Shown: in pieces, positions 37,858 to 46,569 of the stretch
Layout of the letters: the number at the start of each line of letters is the position of its first letter
How positions within the stretch are numbered: position 1 is the stretch's first letter
Assembly: GCF_000429185.2 (NCBI RefSeq)
Contig: NZ_AUBJ02000001.1
Location: 3,162,001-3,226,000, forward strand
Length of the DNA: 64,000 bases
Direction: 5' to 3'
From: Actinoalloteichus caeruleus DSM 43889
GTDB lineage: Bacteria; Actinomycetota; Actinomycetes; Mycobacteriales; Pseudonocardiaceae
Notes under the pieces: generated by a model
What the model was told of the DNA's origin: nothing
What the model saw: the letters and a program-made list of their open reading frames with translations, nothing else
The model's database searches: none
Position numbers and translations under genes: made by a program

Positions 37858-38598
37858 CTAGGAGGGGCCGTGCCGCCGGGCCAGCTCCACCAGACGTTCG
37901 GCCCCCGCCGTCCAGTCGTCGCCGTGCCCAACCAGCACGGTCCGCGCGCTGGTCTCGGCTATCGCGTCCAACGACTCCAGCGCGCGTTCGGGGTCGACGG
38001 TGGCGGCCCCGGAGACGATCTGCGGGCCCGTCGTACCCCGGTACGGGTTGAGGGTCACCACCGCGTCACCGGCGATGACCGCGTCTCGCTCGGGGAAGTG
38101 GAACGCGCAGTGGCCCAAGGTGTGGCCGGGGGTGTACAACACCCGAGGGCCTCCCGGGACCACCAGCTCGGTGTCCCGGATGCGGTGCACCTCCTCCACC
38201 GGTTTCGGCCACCACGCGCGGTTCCTCACGAATCCGGCGACCAGCGGCGCCGCCCTGAGCTGGGTGGCCAGGTACCAGCTGAGCGGCCGGGATCGGCCGT
38301 ACTGGCGGGGGTGCCGGGTCAGCGGGACGTCGTTGTCGTGGACGAGGACGGGAACCCCCAGCTCGGACCGCATCCGCTCGGCGAAGCCGAGGTGGTCGAA
38401 ATGCCCGTGGGTCAGCACCAGCGCCTCGACGTCCTGGAGACGCCTGCCCAGGTCGGCCAGCGCCTGCCGCAGTGGTTCCCACGAGGTCGGGAGCCCGGCG
38501 TCGACGACGGTGAGGCCGTCGTCATCCTCCACGATGAACCAGTTGGTGTGGGCGTGCTCCACGCGGTGGATACCGTCCGCGACGTTCCTGCGCAACAT
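37858..38598 (-). CDS. MBL-fold metallohydrolase
   Basis: 246 residues. The metal site is complete: THGHFDHLGF (HxHxDH), PGHTLGHCAFHF, the aspartate in AVIAGDAVVT, and the last histidine in VLVGHGDDW. GIHRVEHAHTNWFIVEDDDG is the usual N-terminal strand pair. The group includes lactonases, glyoxalase II-like enzymes and sulfur dioxygenases; the substrate is unknown. AGGAGAG lies 5 nt before the ATG. It stands alone, with no operon partner. Confidence 0.9.
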   Translation of the reverse strand: MLRRNVADGIHRVEHAHTNWFIVEDDDGLTVVDAGLPTSWEPLRQALADLGRRLQDVEALVLTHGHFDHLGFAERMRSELGVPVLVHDNDVPLTRHPRQYGRSRPLSWYLATQLRAAPLVAGFVRNRAWWPKPVEEVHRIRDTELVVPGGPRVLYTPGHTLGHCAFHFPERDAVIAGDAVVTLNPYRGTTGPQIVSGAATVDPERALESLDAIAETSARTVLVGHGDDWTAGAERLVELARRHGPS

Positions 38599-39182
38599 GT
38601 CGCTCTCCTGGGTCGGGGCTCGCGTCGGTCCTCACGGCGCCGGATCACGGCCGGGGGCGAGCCACGCCGGCCGCTCTCGCCGTGAACCCATGCACGGGGG
38701 CTACCCGAGGACTCCCACCACATTCCGGGCTCGCGGAACCGGCGGAGGCGAGGCGCATGCCAGGAAGGACCTCGCTCTCCCGTCGCGCCTCACGTCGACG
38801 CCGCCCTCCGCCACCCCGAGGAGGGAGTGCGACGCGCGGTCGTCCGTGGCGAGTCCGACGTGCCCAGGGCGGGGCAGCCGCTGCTGGTCCGCCACGGAGG
38901 CCGGTCGGGGGGGCCCGCGGCGCGAGGTCGGGCGGGGTGATGTCGATGTCCTGTGAGCGGACGCGGGATGTCGTCCCCGCATGGCCGTGAGGCGGGGCCG
39001 TATCCGCCCTGCCTTTCCGGCGTGGCGACCCCTGTCATGGCGCGGCCCCTCTGGATCGGGAGGTGACCCCGAGGGGCGGCTGCCAGGCCAGGAGGCCTGA
39101 TCAGCTGGTCGGCCGTGGGTTGGTCGGGCCGTGGCGGCCGGCCCAGTGGCGCGAACGCACTCGGCGAAGCCCGGACCACCGC
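38599..39182. other. gene-free region
   Basis: About 580 bases upstream of the MBL gene and downstream of the ArsR gene. Frames here are arginine/proline-rich shadows; no supported gene. Confidence 0.35.
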
Positions 39183-39527
39183 TCACCCCGGCTGCCCTGG
39201 CTCGGTTCCCGACGTCGCCCGCTCCCGGAGGAGTTCCAGCCGCCGGTCCCAGGCCGCGGCCATCAGGCCCAGCTGGTTGGCAGCGGCACCGAGCCGTGTT
39301 CCCACCGCCCTGTACCGCAACTCCCGACCGTGTCGCTCCCGCTCGACCAGGCCGGCTCCCCGAAGGATCTCCAGGTGGCGGGAGATCGCCTGCCGGGTGA
39401 CGGGCAAGCCCTCGGCGAGGGCGGAGGCGGAGGCGGCACCGGCCTCCAGCCTGCGGAGGATCGCCCACCGCGTGTCGTCCCCAAGAGCGGAACAGATCTC
39501 CACGACCGTCCGGTCGGGCCCGTTCAC
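39183..39527 (-). CDS. ArsR-family winged-helix repressor
   Basis: 114 residues. The HTH core is EICSALGDDTRWAILRRLEA, then ASASALAEGLPVTRQAISRH, then LEILRGAGLVERERHGRELR. No arsenic- or metal-binding cysteine motif is present, which places it with the SRPBCC-linked group rather than with ArsR or SmtB metal sensors. The GTG start at 39527 overlaps the SRPBCC stop (GTGA). It probably represses its own operon and the divergent VOC gene through the two TGCAA-N8-TTGCA sites (inference). Confidence 0.9.
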   Translation of the reverse strand: MNGPDRTVVEICSALGDDTRWAILRRLEAGAASASALAEGLPVTRQAISRHLEILRGAGLVERERHGRELRYRAVGTRLGAAANQLGLMAAAWDRRLELLRERATSGTEPGQPG

Positions 39528-40000
39528 CGCGCCGTCCGTCCGACGTGCCGGTGGAGCGCCGCGAGTTCCTGCCGCCAGCCCTCGGTGTTGTCGTCGAGCA
39601 TCCTGCGCCGGAGCAGTGCGGTCTCGTCCAGCTCCGCGAAGCCGCTCTCCACCACCCGCAGCCGGACCGAGGAGGTACCGACGGGTCGGAGGAGGAACTC
39701 GACGAGCGTCGAGTTCCCAGGCCCGAGGGCGGCGACGCGCCCAGCCTCCGAAGGGCCGCCGTACCAGCGGAAGGCGATGTACTCGTGGGGACGGCTGTCG
39801 ACGGTCTCCACGGCGAAGACGCCGTGCTCCGGGTCGCGGACCAGGACCCGGGCGTCTCCGTCGGCCCGGAGCTCGTGCGGGGTGATCTCGCCGCCGTTGA
39901 TCCACCAGCCCGGTTCGGACACCAGGTCCCAGACCACTCGAGGTGAGGCCTCGATGAGGATGTCCCGCTCGATCCGGTCCTCGTTCCCATCCCGCGACAT
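39524..40000 (-). CDS. SRPBCC (AHSA1/START-like) protein
   Basis: 158 residues. The fold is shown by RIERDILIEASPRVVWDLVS at the N-terminus, a central GVFAVETVDSRPHEYIAFRW, and a C-terminal long helix DDNTEGWRQELAALHRH. Such proteins bind hydrophobic ligands and are commonly encoded next to ArsR-family regulators (known). The biochemical role is unknown. First gene of the two-gene operon; its ATG overlaps the proximal operator. Confidence 0.9.
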   Translation of the reverse strand: MSRDGNEDRIERDILIEASPRVVWDLVSEPGWWINGGEITPHELRADGDARVLVRDPEHGVFAVETVDSRPHEYIAFRWYGGPSEAGRVAALGPGNSTLVEFLLRPVGTSSVRLRVVESGFAELDETALLRRRMLDDNTEGWRQELAALHRHVGRTAR

Positions 40001-40051
40001 GCAACCAGTCTATTGCATGAACGCTGGATTTAGTGCAATCATCCTGTTGCA
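40000..40051. promoter_or_regulatory. double palindromic operator between SRPBCC-ArsR and VOC genes
   Basis: Two identical inverted repeats, TGCAA-N8-TTGCA, at 40000-40017 and 40034-40051. They lie exactly 34 bp apart, in the short space between divergent start codons (40000 and 40072). Spacing and symmetry suit a dimeric ArsR-type repressor. Confidence 0.7.
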
Positions 40052-40071
40052 CTTCACTCCAGGAGGTACCA

Positions 40072-40454
40072 ATGCCCAGTCCCCGGTTCCGCGGTGGCCC
40101 CAACATCGCCATGAAACTGCCCGCCGCGCGCTTCGACGACACGGTCGCCTTCTACCGGGACGTGCTCGGTCTCCACGTCACCGAGGAACCATCGGCGGCG
40201 ACCGGGATGGTCTCGCGCTCGGTGCGGGTGGATTCGACGCCTACACCCTGTGGCTCGACCGGGTGGACAACTACGCGCACTCCGACATCTGGCTGGAGCT
40301 GACCACCGACGACCTCGACGACGCCGTCCGACACCTCGCGGCGCACGGCGTCGGCACCAACGACGAGCTGGAGGAGCTACCGCCGGGAAGCCGAGCCCAC
40401 TGGGTGTGCGCTCCGACCGGGGTGCCGCACATCCTGCACCCGCACACGTCATGA
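40072..40454 (+). pseudogene. VOC-family (glyoxalase/dioxygenase-like) protein, frameshifted
   Basis: Starting at the ATG at 40072, with AGGAGGT about 5 nt upstream. The first frame reads MPSPRFRGGPNIAMKLPAAR and FDDTVAFYRDVLGLHV, the VOC start. Near 40226-40232 it must shift by one missing base to continue GGFDAYTLWLDRVDNYAHSD, then IWLELTTDDLDDAVRHLAAH, GVGTNDELEEL and a normal C-terminus. The total would be about 127 residues, normal for the family. The missing G in GGGTGGA suggests a sequencing slip. It shares its promoter region with the ArsR operon. Confidence 0.85.
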
Positions 40455-40658
40455 CCAACCGCCGCGCCACCTCGGCCAGCCAGCGCACTGCGTGACGGGC
40501 CGGGTCCGACGGCCCGGCGGGCTCGTGGGCTGCCGCCGCCCCGGGACGGAGGGCCTCAAGCCCTCGCCCACGCCCCCTCCTCCGGAGGCGCGGCGCGGCC
40601 CGCCGCCCCACCCGAGCGGAAGCCCCGGTGGTGGCCGGTGGCCCACCCGGCACCCGCG

Positions 40659-41630
40659 TCAGCCCACGACGACCGGGGACGCCGACCTTCCGGGCCCCTC
40701 CTCGGCCGCTGTCGCCGCCCGAGCTCCCGCTGGGGCGACCGTGAAGGCGGTGCGCAGCAACCGCGCCAGGGTGACCAGCTGGTCGCCACCCCGATCACGG
40801 CGCCACACCAACCCGAGCTGGGAGGACGCCTCCATGCCCGTCACCGGCAGGAAGCGAACGTCCCGGCGCGCCGCGCGGTCCGCGAGCGGACGGCAGACCA
40901 GCATCACGTGCTCTCCGCCGGCGACCGTCGCGAGACCCTCGTGGATGGTGGAGATGGCTACGGACGAGGAGATCGGCAGGCCCGCCGGCGTCGCGCGCGG
41001 CACCCTCGCGGCCATCCAGTAGTCGGGTGCGTCGCCGAGGGGGCGGACGACGTCCCACTCCGCCAGCTCCTCGACCGTGACCGACGTCCGGCGGGCCAGC
41101 GGGTGGTTCGTCGAGACCGCCAGCAGCCGGTCCTGCGGGGGGAACCGGTACCCGACGGTGAGCGCGGCCTCGTGGCATGGCAGCTCCACCACCGCCGCGT
41201 CGACCCGACCCTCCACAACGGCGGTGAAGGGCGAACCCAGCGGTACCTCGCTCAGCGCCATCGACACCCCGTGCTCGGCGCGCAGCGACCGGAAGGCCTC
41301 GGTGATCTCCTCATAGACGTCGCCGTGGAAGCCCACTCGCAGCTCACGCAGCTCACGCCTCCGCGCGCGATCACGCGCTCGGGAGAAGACGGCCGTCAGT
41401 TCCTCGTAGGCGGGACGCACCTCGTCCACGAACTGGACCCCGAACCTCGTCAGCGCGACCCGCCGGCTGGTGCGCTCGACCAGCCGGACCCCGAGCCGCC
41501 GTTCGAGTTCGGCGACGAGCTGGCTGACCCGGCTCTGCGAGTACCCGAGCCGCTCGGCGGTGCGGCCGAAGTGCAGCTCCTCCGCCAGCGTGAGCAGGCA
41601 CTCGATCTGGTGCAGGTTGGCCTGGTGCAC
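40659..41630 (-). CDS. LysR-family transcriptional regulator
   Basis: 323 residues. The N-terminal HTH reads IECLLTLAEELHFGRTAERL followed by GYSQSRVSQLVAELERRLGV. The effector domain starts LRVGFHGDVYEEITEAF, with the second lobe from SVTVEELAEWDVVRPLG. LysR proteins sense a small molecule and usually control a divergent gene. The divergent neighbour is an MFS exporter about 100 bp away, so drug- or metabolite-responsive efflux is likely (inference). GTG at 41630 follows GGAGGGGGG. Another 45 codons upstream lack homology. Confidence 0.9.
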   Translation of the reverse strand: MHQANLHQIECLLTLAEELHFGRTAERLGYSQSRVSQLVAELERRLGVRLVERTSRRVALTRFGVQFVDEVRPAYEELTAVFSRARDRARRRELRELRVGFHGDVYEEITEAFRSLRAEHGVSMALSEVPLGSPFTAVVEGRVDAAVVELPCHEAALTVGYRFPPQDRLLAVSTNHPLARRTSVTVEELAEWDVVRPLGDAPDYWMAARVPRATPAGLPISSSVAISTIHEGLATVAGGEHVMLVCRPLADRAARRDVRFLPVTGMEASSQLGLVWRRDRGGDQLVTLARLLRTAFTVAPAGARAATAAEEGPGRSASPVVVG

Positions 41631-41673
41631 GGCACCCCCCTCCGACCACGTTCGATCAGCTGAGCTTATCGAT

Positions 41674-41690
41674 CGGCGAGGAGATCGCCG
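41674..41690. promoter_or_regulatory. candidate LysR-site inverted repeat
   Basis: CGGCGA-N5-TCGCCG lies in the 96-bp space between divergent lysR and MFS starts, next to the only AT-rich words there (CTTATCGATC). Confidence 0.45.
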
Positions 41691-41726
41691 TTGTTCGGCT
41701 GCCGTCCCGTTGCTTGCCTGGGGAGC

Positions 41727-43003
41727 ATGAGTTCCTCCGCTTCCGCCGGGACCGGCTCCCACCACACGACCGCCTGGCAGTGGGTGGCGCTGGCCGTCCT
41801 GTCCCTGTCCACCTTCGTGGTCGTCACCTCGGAGATGCTGCCCGTGGGCGTGCTGACGCCCATGGCCGAGGGCTTGGGGGTCAGCTCGGGAACGGCCGGG
41901 TTCAGCCTGACGATCACCGGCCTGGTCACGGCGGTCACCGCGCCGGTGGTGCCCCGCGTGCTGGGTGGGGTGGACCGGCGGTGGGTCCTCGCGGTGTCGA
42001 TGGTCGTGCTGGCGGCCGGGAACGCGCTCACCGCGGTCGCGGACGGGTTCGGGCTTCTCGTGGTCTCCCGCGTCATCCTCGGTCTGGGGATGGGAGCGGT
42101 GTGGGGGCTGGCGGCGGCGGTGGCCCCGCGCCTGGTCGGGCCCGTCATGCGGCGCTGGCGGTGTCCTGCGCCGTCAGCGGGGTCGCGGCAGCCTCGGTGG
42201 CCGGCGTGCCCGCCGGCACCGTCATCGGCGACGCCTTCGGGTGGCGGGCGGCGTTCGTCGCGCTGGCCGTGAGCGCCGTCGTCCTGGCCGCCGCCCTGCT
42301 GGTCACGCTGCCCCGGTTGCCCAGGCCTCGGACCGAGCCGGCCGTTGGGGTGCCGGCCGGCCGGTCACCACTGGCTTCGAGGGCGGTCGTCGGCGGACTG
42401 GCCGTGGTCGTCGTCCTGGTCACCGCCCACTTCGCCGCCTACACCTACGTGCGCCCCACCCTCGAGGGGCACGGGATGACGGCCGGCGGGATCGCCGTGG
42501 CGCTCCTCGTCTACGGGGTGTTCGGACTGGTGGGGAACTTCGCGGCCGGGGCCCTCGCGGCGCGGCGGCCGCGCGCGACCGTGCTGCTCCTGGCCGGCGG
42601 CATCGCCGCCTCCGTCGCCCTGCTCGCGCTGTCGGCGGGCCTGACCGGGGTCGCCGGGGTGGCGATGGGCCTGTGGGGCCTGGCCTACGGTGGTCTCTCG
42701 GTCGCCGGCCAGCTCTGGATGCAGCGGTCGGCTCCCGACCGCGTCGAGGAGGTGACCGGCCTCTACGTGGGCCTGTTCACGGCCGCCATCGCGCTCGGCG
42801 CCCTCCTCGGGGGAGGCCTGGTCGGAGCCGTCGGCATCGTGCCGCTGCTGTGGAGCGCGTCCTGCCTCGCCCTCGCCGCCCTCGCCATCGGCCTGGCGGG
42901 ACCCCGCGCCGTTCCTCCCTCCGGGAGCGGGACCGACGGGAACGGCTCCCGGATGCCGGCCGAGCTGGCGAACCACCCCGGCACCACGGGTTCGCGCACC
43001 TGA
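41727..43003 (+). pseudogene. MFS transporter, frameshifted
   Basis: From the ATG at 41727 the first frame gives TAWQWVALAVLSLSTFVVVT and EMLPVGVLTPMAEGLGVSSG, the AraJ-like start, through to APRLVGP. Near 42138-42143 one base is missing in a C run, and the second frame continues HAALAVSCAVSGVAAASVAG and the remaining eight helices to the stop at 43003. Joined length about 425 residues, normal for DHA1 transporters. Likely regulated by the divergent LysR gene. Sequencing error is the simplest explanation. Confidence 0.87.
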
Positions 43004-43161
43004 ACTCCCCGGCCACGAGTGCCCCGCCGGCCGGCACAGACCAGGACCCAGCGACGAGGGCGAGCCCGACCAGCGGAGCGCGTCCCGCCTCCCAGGGCAC
43101 GGGCGGTGGTCACGGCGGAGAGCCCCCTCGGCGCCCTCGCCAGCGGACCGGGAGGGTGGGG

Positions 43162-43608
43162 TCAACCGGCGTGACCGGGGGCGCAGTGGCTTCGGCTCGC
43201 TCGGAGGCCGTCGGCGAGCGTCTCCTGGTTGAGCATGGCCAGCACCGCGCCTTCGGCTCGTGCGGTGAGGTCCTCGAAGTAGGCGGAGGCGTGCGCGGCA
43301 CCGACGCACCCGCTCTCGACCTCCGGCCGGCACACCCACAACGGCTTGTCCCCGACTGCACAGCGGTAGATCTCGGCCAGCGTGATGGCCTCGGCCGGTC
43401 GCGCCAGTCGGGTGCCGCCGGCCCGCCCCTTGATCGACTCGACCAGACCAGCGTGCCCCAGGGGGACGAGGAGCTTGCGGACCAGGCTGGGGTTGGCGCC
43501 GACGCGCTCGGCGAGCTGGCCGCTGCTCACGACCGGCGCGCCCTCCTCCTCGGCGATGGCCAGGAAGAACATGACGGCCAGCGCACTGGAGAACCTGATG
43601 TCCAGCAC
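43162..43608 (-). CDS. Rrf2-family transcriptional regulator
   Basis: 148 residues. The winged helix reads DIRFSSALAVMFFLAIAEEE, then VSSGQLAERVGANPSLVRKL and HAGLVESIKGRAGGTRLARP. Three cysteines in the C-terminal half (YRCAVGD, VCRPEVESGC) could bind an iron-sulfur cluster or act as a thiol switch, as in some Rrf2 proteins (inference). The GTG at 43608 has GGAGG 7 nt upstream. Divergent from an Old Yellow Enzyme gene. Confidence 0.9.
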   Translation of the reverse strand: MLDIRFSSALAVMFFLAIAEEEGAPVVSSGQLAERVGANPSLVRKLLVPLGHAGLVESIKGRAGGTRLARPAEAITLAEIYRCAVGDKPLWVCRPEVESGCVGAAHASAYFEDLTARAEGAVLAMLNQETLADGLRASRSHCAPGHAG

Positions 43609-43681
43609 CGTCGCACCTCCCCGTTCGTCCCCGCAGCCTACTCGGACACCACATGCCGAGCCGAAAACGTCACAGACACAG

Positions 43682-43709
43682 TTGCGTTTTCTGGCAGAAA
43701 CTGTATCTT
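43682..43709 (+). promoter_or_regulatory. promoter with a palindrome in its spacer, upstream of the OYE gene
   Basis: TTGCGT (43682-43687), a 16-bp spacer and TATCTT (43704-43709) form a promoter. The spacer contains the perfect palindrome TTTCTG-G-CAGAAA (43688-43700), placed where a bound repressor would block RNA polymerase. Rrf2 is the obvious candidate. Confidence 0.6.
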
Positions 43710-43749
43710 TCAAAGGAGCAATTCGTCGACCTCCCGGGAGTCCAGCCCC

Positions 43750-44871
43750 ATGTCCACTCGCGTCGCCCAGGCCCTCGCCCGCCCGCTGACCCTGGGTTCG
43801 GCGGAACTGCCGAACCGCCTCGTCATGGCCCCGATGACCAGGGCTTTCTCACCGGGAGGCGTCCCAGGAACGGATGTCGCCGACTACTACGCCCGCCGGG
43901 CCGCGGCCGGCACCGGGCTGATCATCACCGAGGGCACCTACATCGACCACCCCTCGGCCGGGGACGTGGAGAGCGTGCCCCGCTTCCACGGCGAGGCGCC
44001 GCTCGCCGGCTGGCGCCACGTCGTCGAGGCGGTGCACGCCGCCGGCGGCCGGATCATGCCCCAGCTGTGGCACGTGGGCATCCAACGCCCCGCCGGCAAC
44101 CCGCCCTTCCCGGAGGCCCCCTCGGTCGGCCCGTCCGGGATCGCGCTGGACGGCACCGAGGGAGCCGGTGAGGCCCTCTCCCCCACCGAGATCGACCGCG
44201 TCATCACCGCGTTCGCCGAAGCGGCCCACCAGGCCGAACGCATCGGTTTCGACGGGATCGAGCTGCACGGCGCGCACGGCTACCTGATCGACCAGTTCCT
44301 CTGGGAGCGCACCAACCGGAGGACCGACGGCTACGGCGGCGACCTCGTCGCCCGCACCCGCTTCGCCACCGACATCATCACCGCCGTGCGCGAACGCGTC
44401 GCTCCCGACTTCCCCGTCGTCCTCCGCTTCTCGCAGTGGAAGGCGGACAACTACGACGCGCGACTGGCCGAGACCCCCGACGAGCTCCAGCGGCTGCTCA
44501 CCCCGCTGTCCGAGGCGGGCGTGACCGCCTTCCACGCGTCCACCCGCCGCTTCTGGGAGCCAGAGTTCCCCGACTCGGGTGTCGACCTGAACCTGGCCGG
44601 GTGGACCCGCAAGCTGACCGGGAAGCCCGTGATCACCGTCGGGTCGGTCGGCCTCGACTCCGTCTTCGAACCCGCCGCCCTCTTCGCGGGTCAGGGCGCC
44701 GGCGTGGAGAGCGTCAACCGGCTGCTGGACCGGCTGGAGCGTGACGAGTTCGACCTCGTCGCCGTCGGCCGCGCGCTGCTGGCCGACCCCGAGTGGGCGC
44801 GCAAGGTCCTGGAGGGACGCGAGGAGGAGCTCACCCCCTTCAGCGCGGACGCCCTGGGCACCCTGCGCTGA
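43750..44871 (+). CDS. Old Yellow Enzyme-family NADH:flavin oxidoreductase
   Basis: 373 residues, FMN-binding TIM barrel. LPNRLVMAPMTRAFSPGGVP, MPQLWHVGIQRP, then IELHGAHGYLIDQFLWERTN with the active-site HxxH pair, and RTDGYGGDLVARTRF are family marks. TVGSVGLDS and VAVGRALLADPEWARKV bind the FMN phosphate. OYEs reduce activated C=C bonds of enones, nitroesters and quinones, often in electrophile stress (known). Thiol-sensing by the divergent Rrf2 protein would fit (inference). Start ATG at 43750. Confidence 0.94.
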   Translation: MSTRVAQALARPLTLGSAELPNRLVMAPMTRAFSPGGVPGTDVADYYARRAAAGTGLIITEGTYIDHPSAGDVESVPRFHGEAPLAGWRHVVEAVHAAGGRIMPQLWHVGIQRPAGNPPFPEAPSVGPSGIALDGTEGAGEALSPTEIDRVITAFAEAAHQAERIGFDGIELHGAHGYLIDQFLWERTNRRTDGYGGDLVARTRFATDIITAVRERVAPDFPVVLRFSQWKADNYDARLAETPDELQRLLTPLSEAGVTAFHASTRRFWEPEFPDSGVDLNLAGWTRKLTGKPVITVGSVGLDSVFEPAALFAGQGAGVESVNRLLDRLERDEFDLVAVGRALLADPEWARKVLEGREEELTPFSADALGTLR

Positions 44872-45090
44872 CCGGTTCCCCGAACGCCGTCGTCGCCCCT
44901 GGCCGGCCCGAACGGTTCGGTTCGCGCCGATACCGGTCCCGTCGGGCCAGGCGGTGGGAAGGGGCGACGACGGCCCGGCCGGTAGCACGCCGTCGGCGGG
45001 ACGCCGCCGGGATGGCACGGAACGCCGGCAGGGGTGACGCCGGCACCAGGGGGCAGCCCTCCTCGTCCGGCCGACACACCGGTCGGCCGT

Positions 45091-45975
45091 TCAGCGGGCC
45101 AGCAGGGCGCGCAGCGCGTGGACGACCTCGCCGGGCGACTCCTCGGCCATGAAGTGCCCGGCGGACACCGTCGAGTGGGCGAGGTCGGGGGCCCACCGTC
45201 GCCACACCTCGCCGGCGTCGTAGCCGAGCGCGGCGCCCCAGTCCTGCTGGAGGACGGAGACGGGCATCCGCAGCTCGTTGCCGGCCAGCCGGTCCGCCTC
45301 GTCGTGCTCGATGTCGACGGTGGCCGAGGCCCGGTAGTCGGCCACGATGGAGGGAACCGCCTCCCGGGAGGCCCGCAGGTAGGCGGCCCGCACCTCCGCC
45401 GGGACGGCGTCCGGGTCCTGGCCCCACACGTCGAGGAAGTGGCCGAAGAAGGCGTCCGGCGCCGCCCCGATCAGGGCCTCCGGCAGCCCGGGCGGCTGGG
45501 CCATCAGGTAGAGGTGGAATCCGACGGCGGCGCTGACTCCACGCAGCACGTCCCAGGTGTCGAGGGTGGGGACGACGTCCAGCGCCGCCAGGTGGGTGAC
45601 GGCGTCGGGGTGGTCGAGTCCCGCGCGGAACGCCACCAGCGCGCCCCGGTCGTGGCCGGCCAGCGCGAAGCGTTCGTGCCCGAACGCGTGCGCGAGGGTG
45701 ACGACGTCCTCGGCCATGCGTCGCTTCGCGTAGGTGGTCCCGTCCGTGTCGGCGGGCTTGTCGCTGGCCCCGTAGCCCCGCAGGTCGGGGCAGAGGACGG
45801 TGTGGTCGGTGGCCAGGTCGGCGGCCACGTGCCGCCACATGAGGTGGGTCTGGGGGAAGCCGTGGAGGAGGACGACCGGGCTCCCGGTGCCCGCCACGGC
45901 GACGTGCAACTCCACTCCCCCTGCGACGGGGACCCGCTGGTAGTCGAATCCGGTGATGCGGACGTCGCTGTTCAT
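45091..45975 (-). CDS. alpha/beta hydrolase (haloacetate dehalogenase/epoxide hydrolase-like)
   Basis: 294 residues. The oxyanion element HGFPQTHLMWRHVA, the DLRGYGASDKP loop and the nucleophile elbow AGHDRGALVAFR with Asp as nucleophile place it with fluoroacetate dehalogenases and epoxide hydrolases. The final catalytic histidine is in VSAGHFMAEE. The exact substrate is unknown. GAGGAAGG precedes the ATG at 45975. Convergent with the OYE gene. An in-frame extension to 46050 lacks homology. Confidence 0.9.
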   Translation of the reverse strand: MNSDVRITGFDYQRVPVAGGVELHVAVAGTGSPVVLLHGFPQTHLMWRHVAADLATDHTVLCPDLRGYGASDKPADTDGTTYAKRRMAEDVVTLAHAFGHERFALAGHDRGALVAFRAGLDHPDAVTHLAALDVVPTLDTWDVLRGVSAAVGFHLYLMAQPPGLPEALIGAAPDAFFGHFLDVWGQDPDAVPAEVRAAYLRASREAVPSIVADYRASATVDIEHDEADRLAGNELRMPVSVLQQDWGAALGYDAGEVWRRWAPDLAHSTVSAGHFMAEESPGEVVHALRALLAR

Positions 45976-46569
45976 CTCGTGCCTTCCTCTCGGGCGCGGC
46001 GTCCGGGTGACGCCGATGCCCCGAGCGTGTGCCGAGGCGATGAGCACCACGTCAGCGTTGGGTCAGCGCGGGATGAGCGTGGCCCGCGCGGCGCGCCACC
46101 GCGCTGGTCTCGCCGGCCACGTGAGAACGAGCCGGCCCACCCGGCGGGGTCTGGCGCCGAATTCGGGTGCCGGATCCGAGGACGCCTGGGCTACGTGCTC
46201 TCCCCCCGCCGGGGAACTCCCCCAGAACGAGGTCGACGTCCTCCGCCGGCTCCAGCGCGAGGGCCGGGTGGTGGCCATCGGGCCCCGCCCGAGACAGCGG
46301 CCGGGTGCCCGCTCGGCGGCGCGGTGGTCAGGGCCAGCCGACCCCCGACCACGGGCCGGCGCACCGGTCCGGCGTCGGCGGCACCGATCACGCGTCCCGC
46401 GACGGTGGAGGTGGCGCGCGTGGCCGCCGGTGCTCCCCACCGTCACTGGGACGGTGCTCGTCGACCATGCGGCGCCGGAGAACGACTTCCTCGGGGTCAC
46501 CACACCCCGGCTGCTGTGCCGCCGCGGCGCGGTTACAGTGCCGGACCGGTGGCTGCGGAGAGGATGTCG
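45976..46569. other. gene-free region upstream of the SARP gene
   Basis: About 590 bases with no supported gene. One frame near 46455-46510 contains LVDHAAPENDFLG, faintly like type I restriction HsdR, but isolated. GGAGAGG at its end serves the SARP start. Confidence 0.35.

Noticed and set aside
37278-37860. tRNA-Ala as the attachment site of an integrated element
   Set aside because: No integrase, no duplicated tRNA 3' end and no mobile genes within the following 10 kb.
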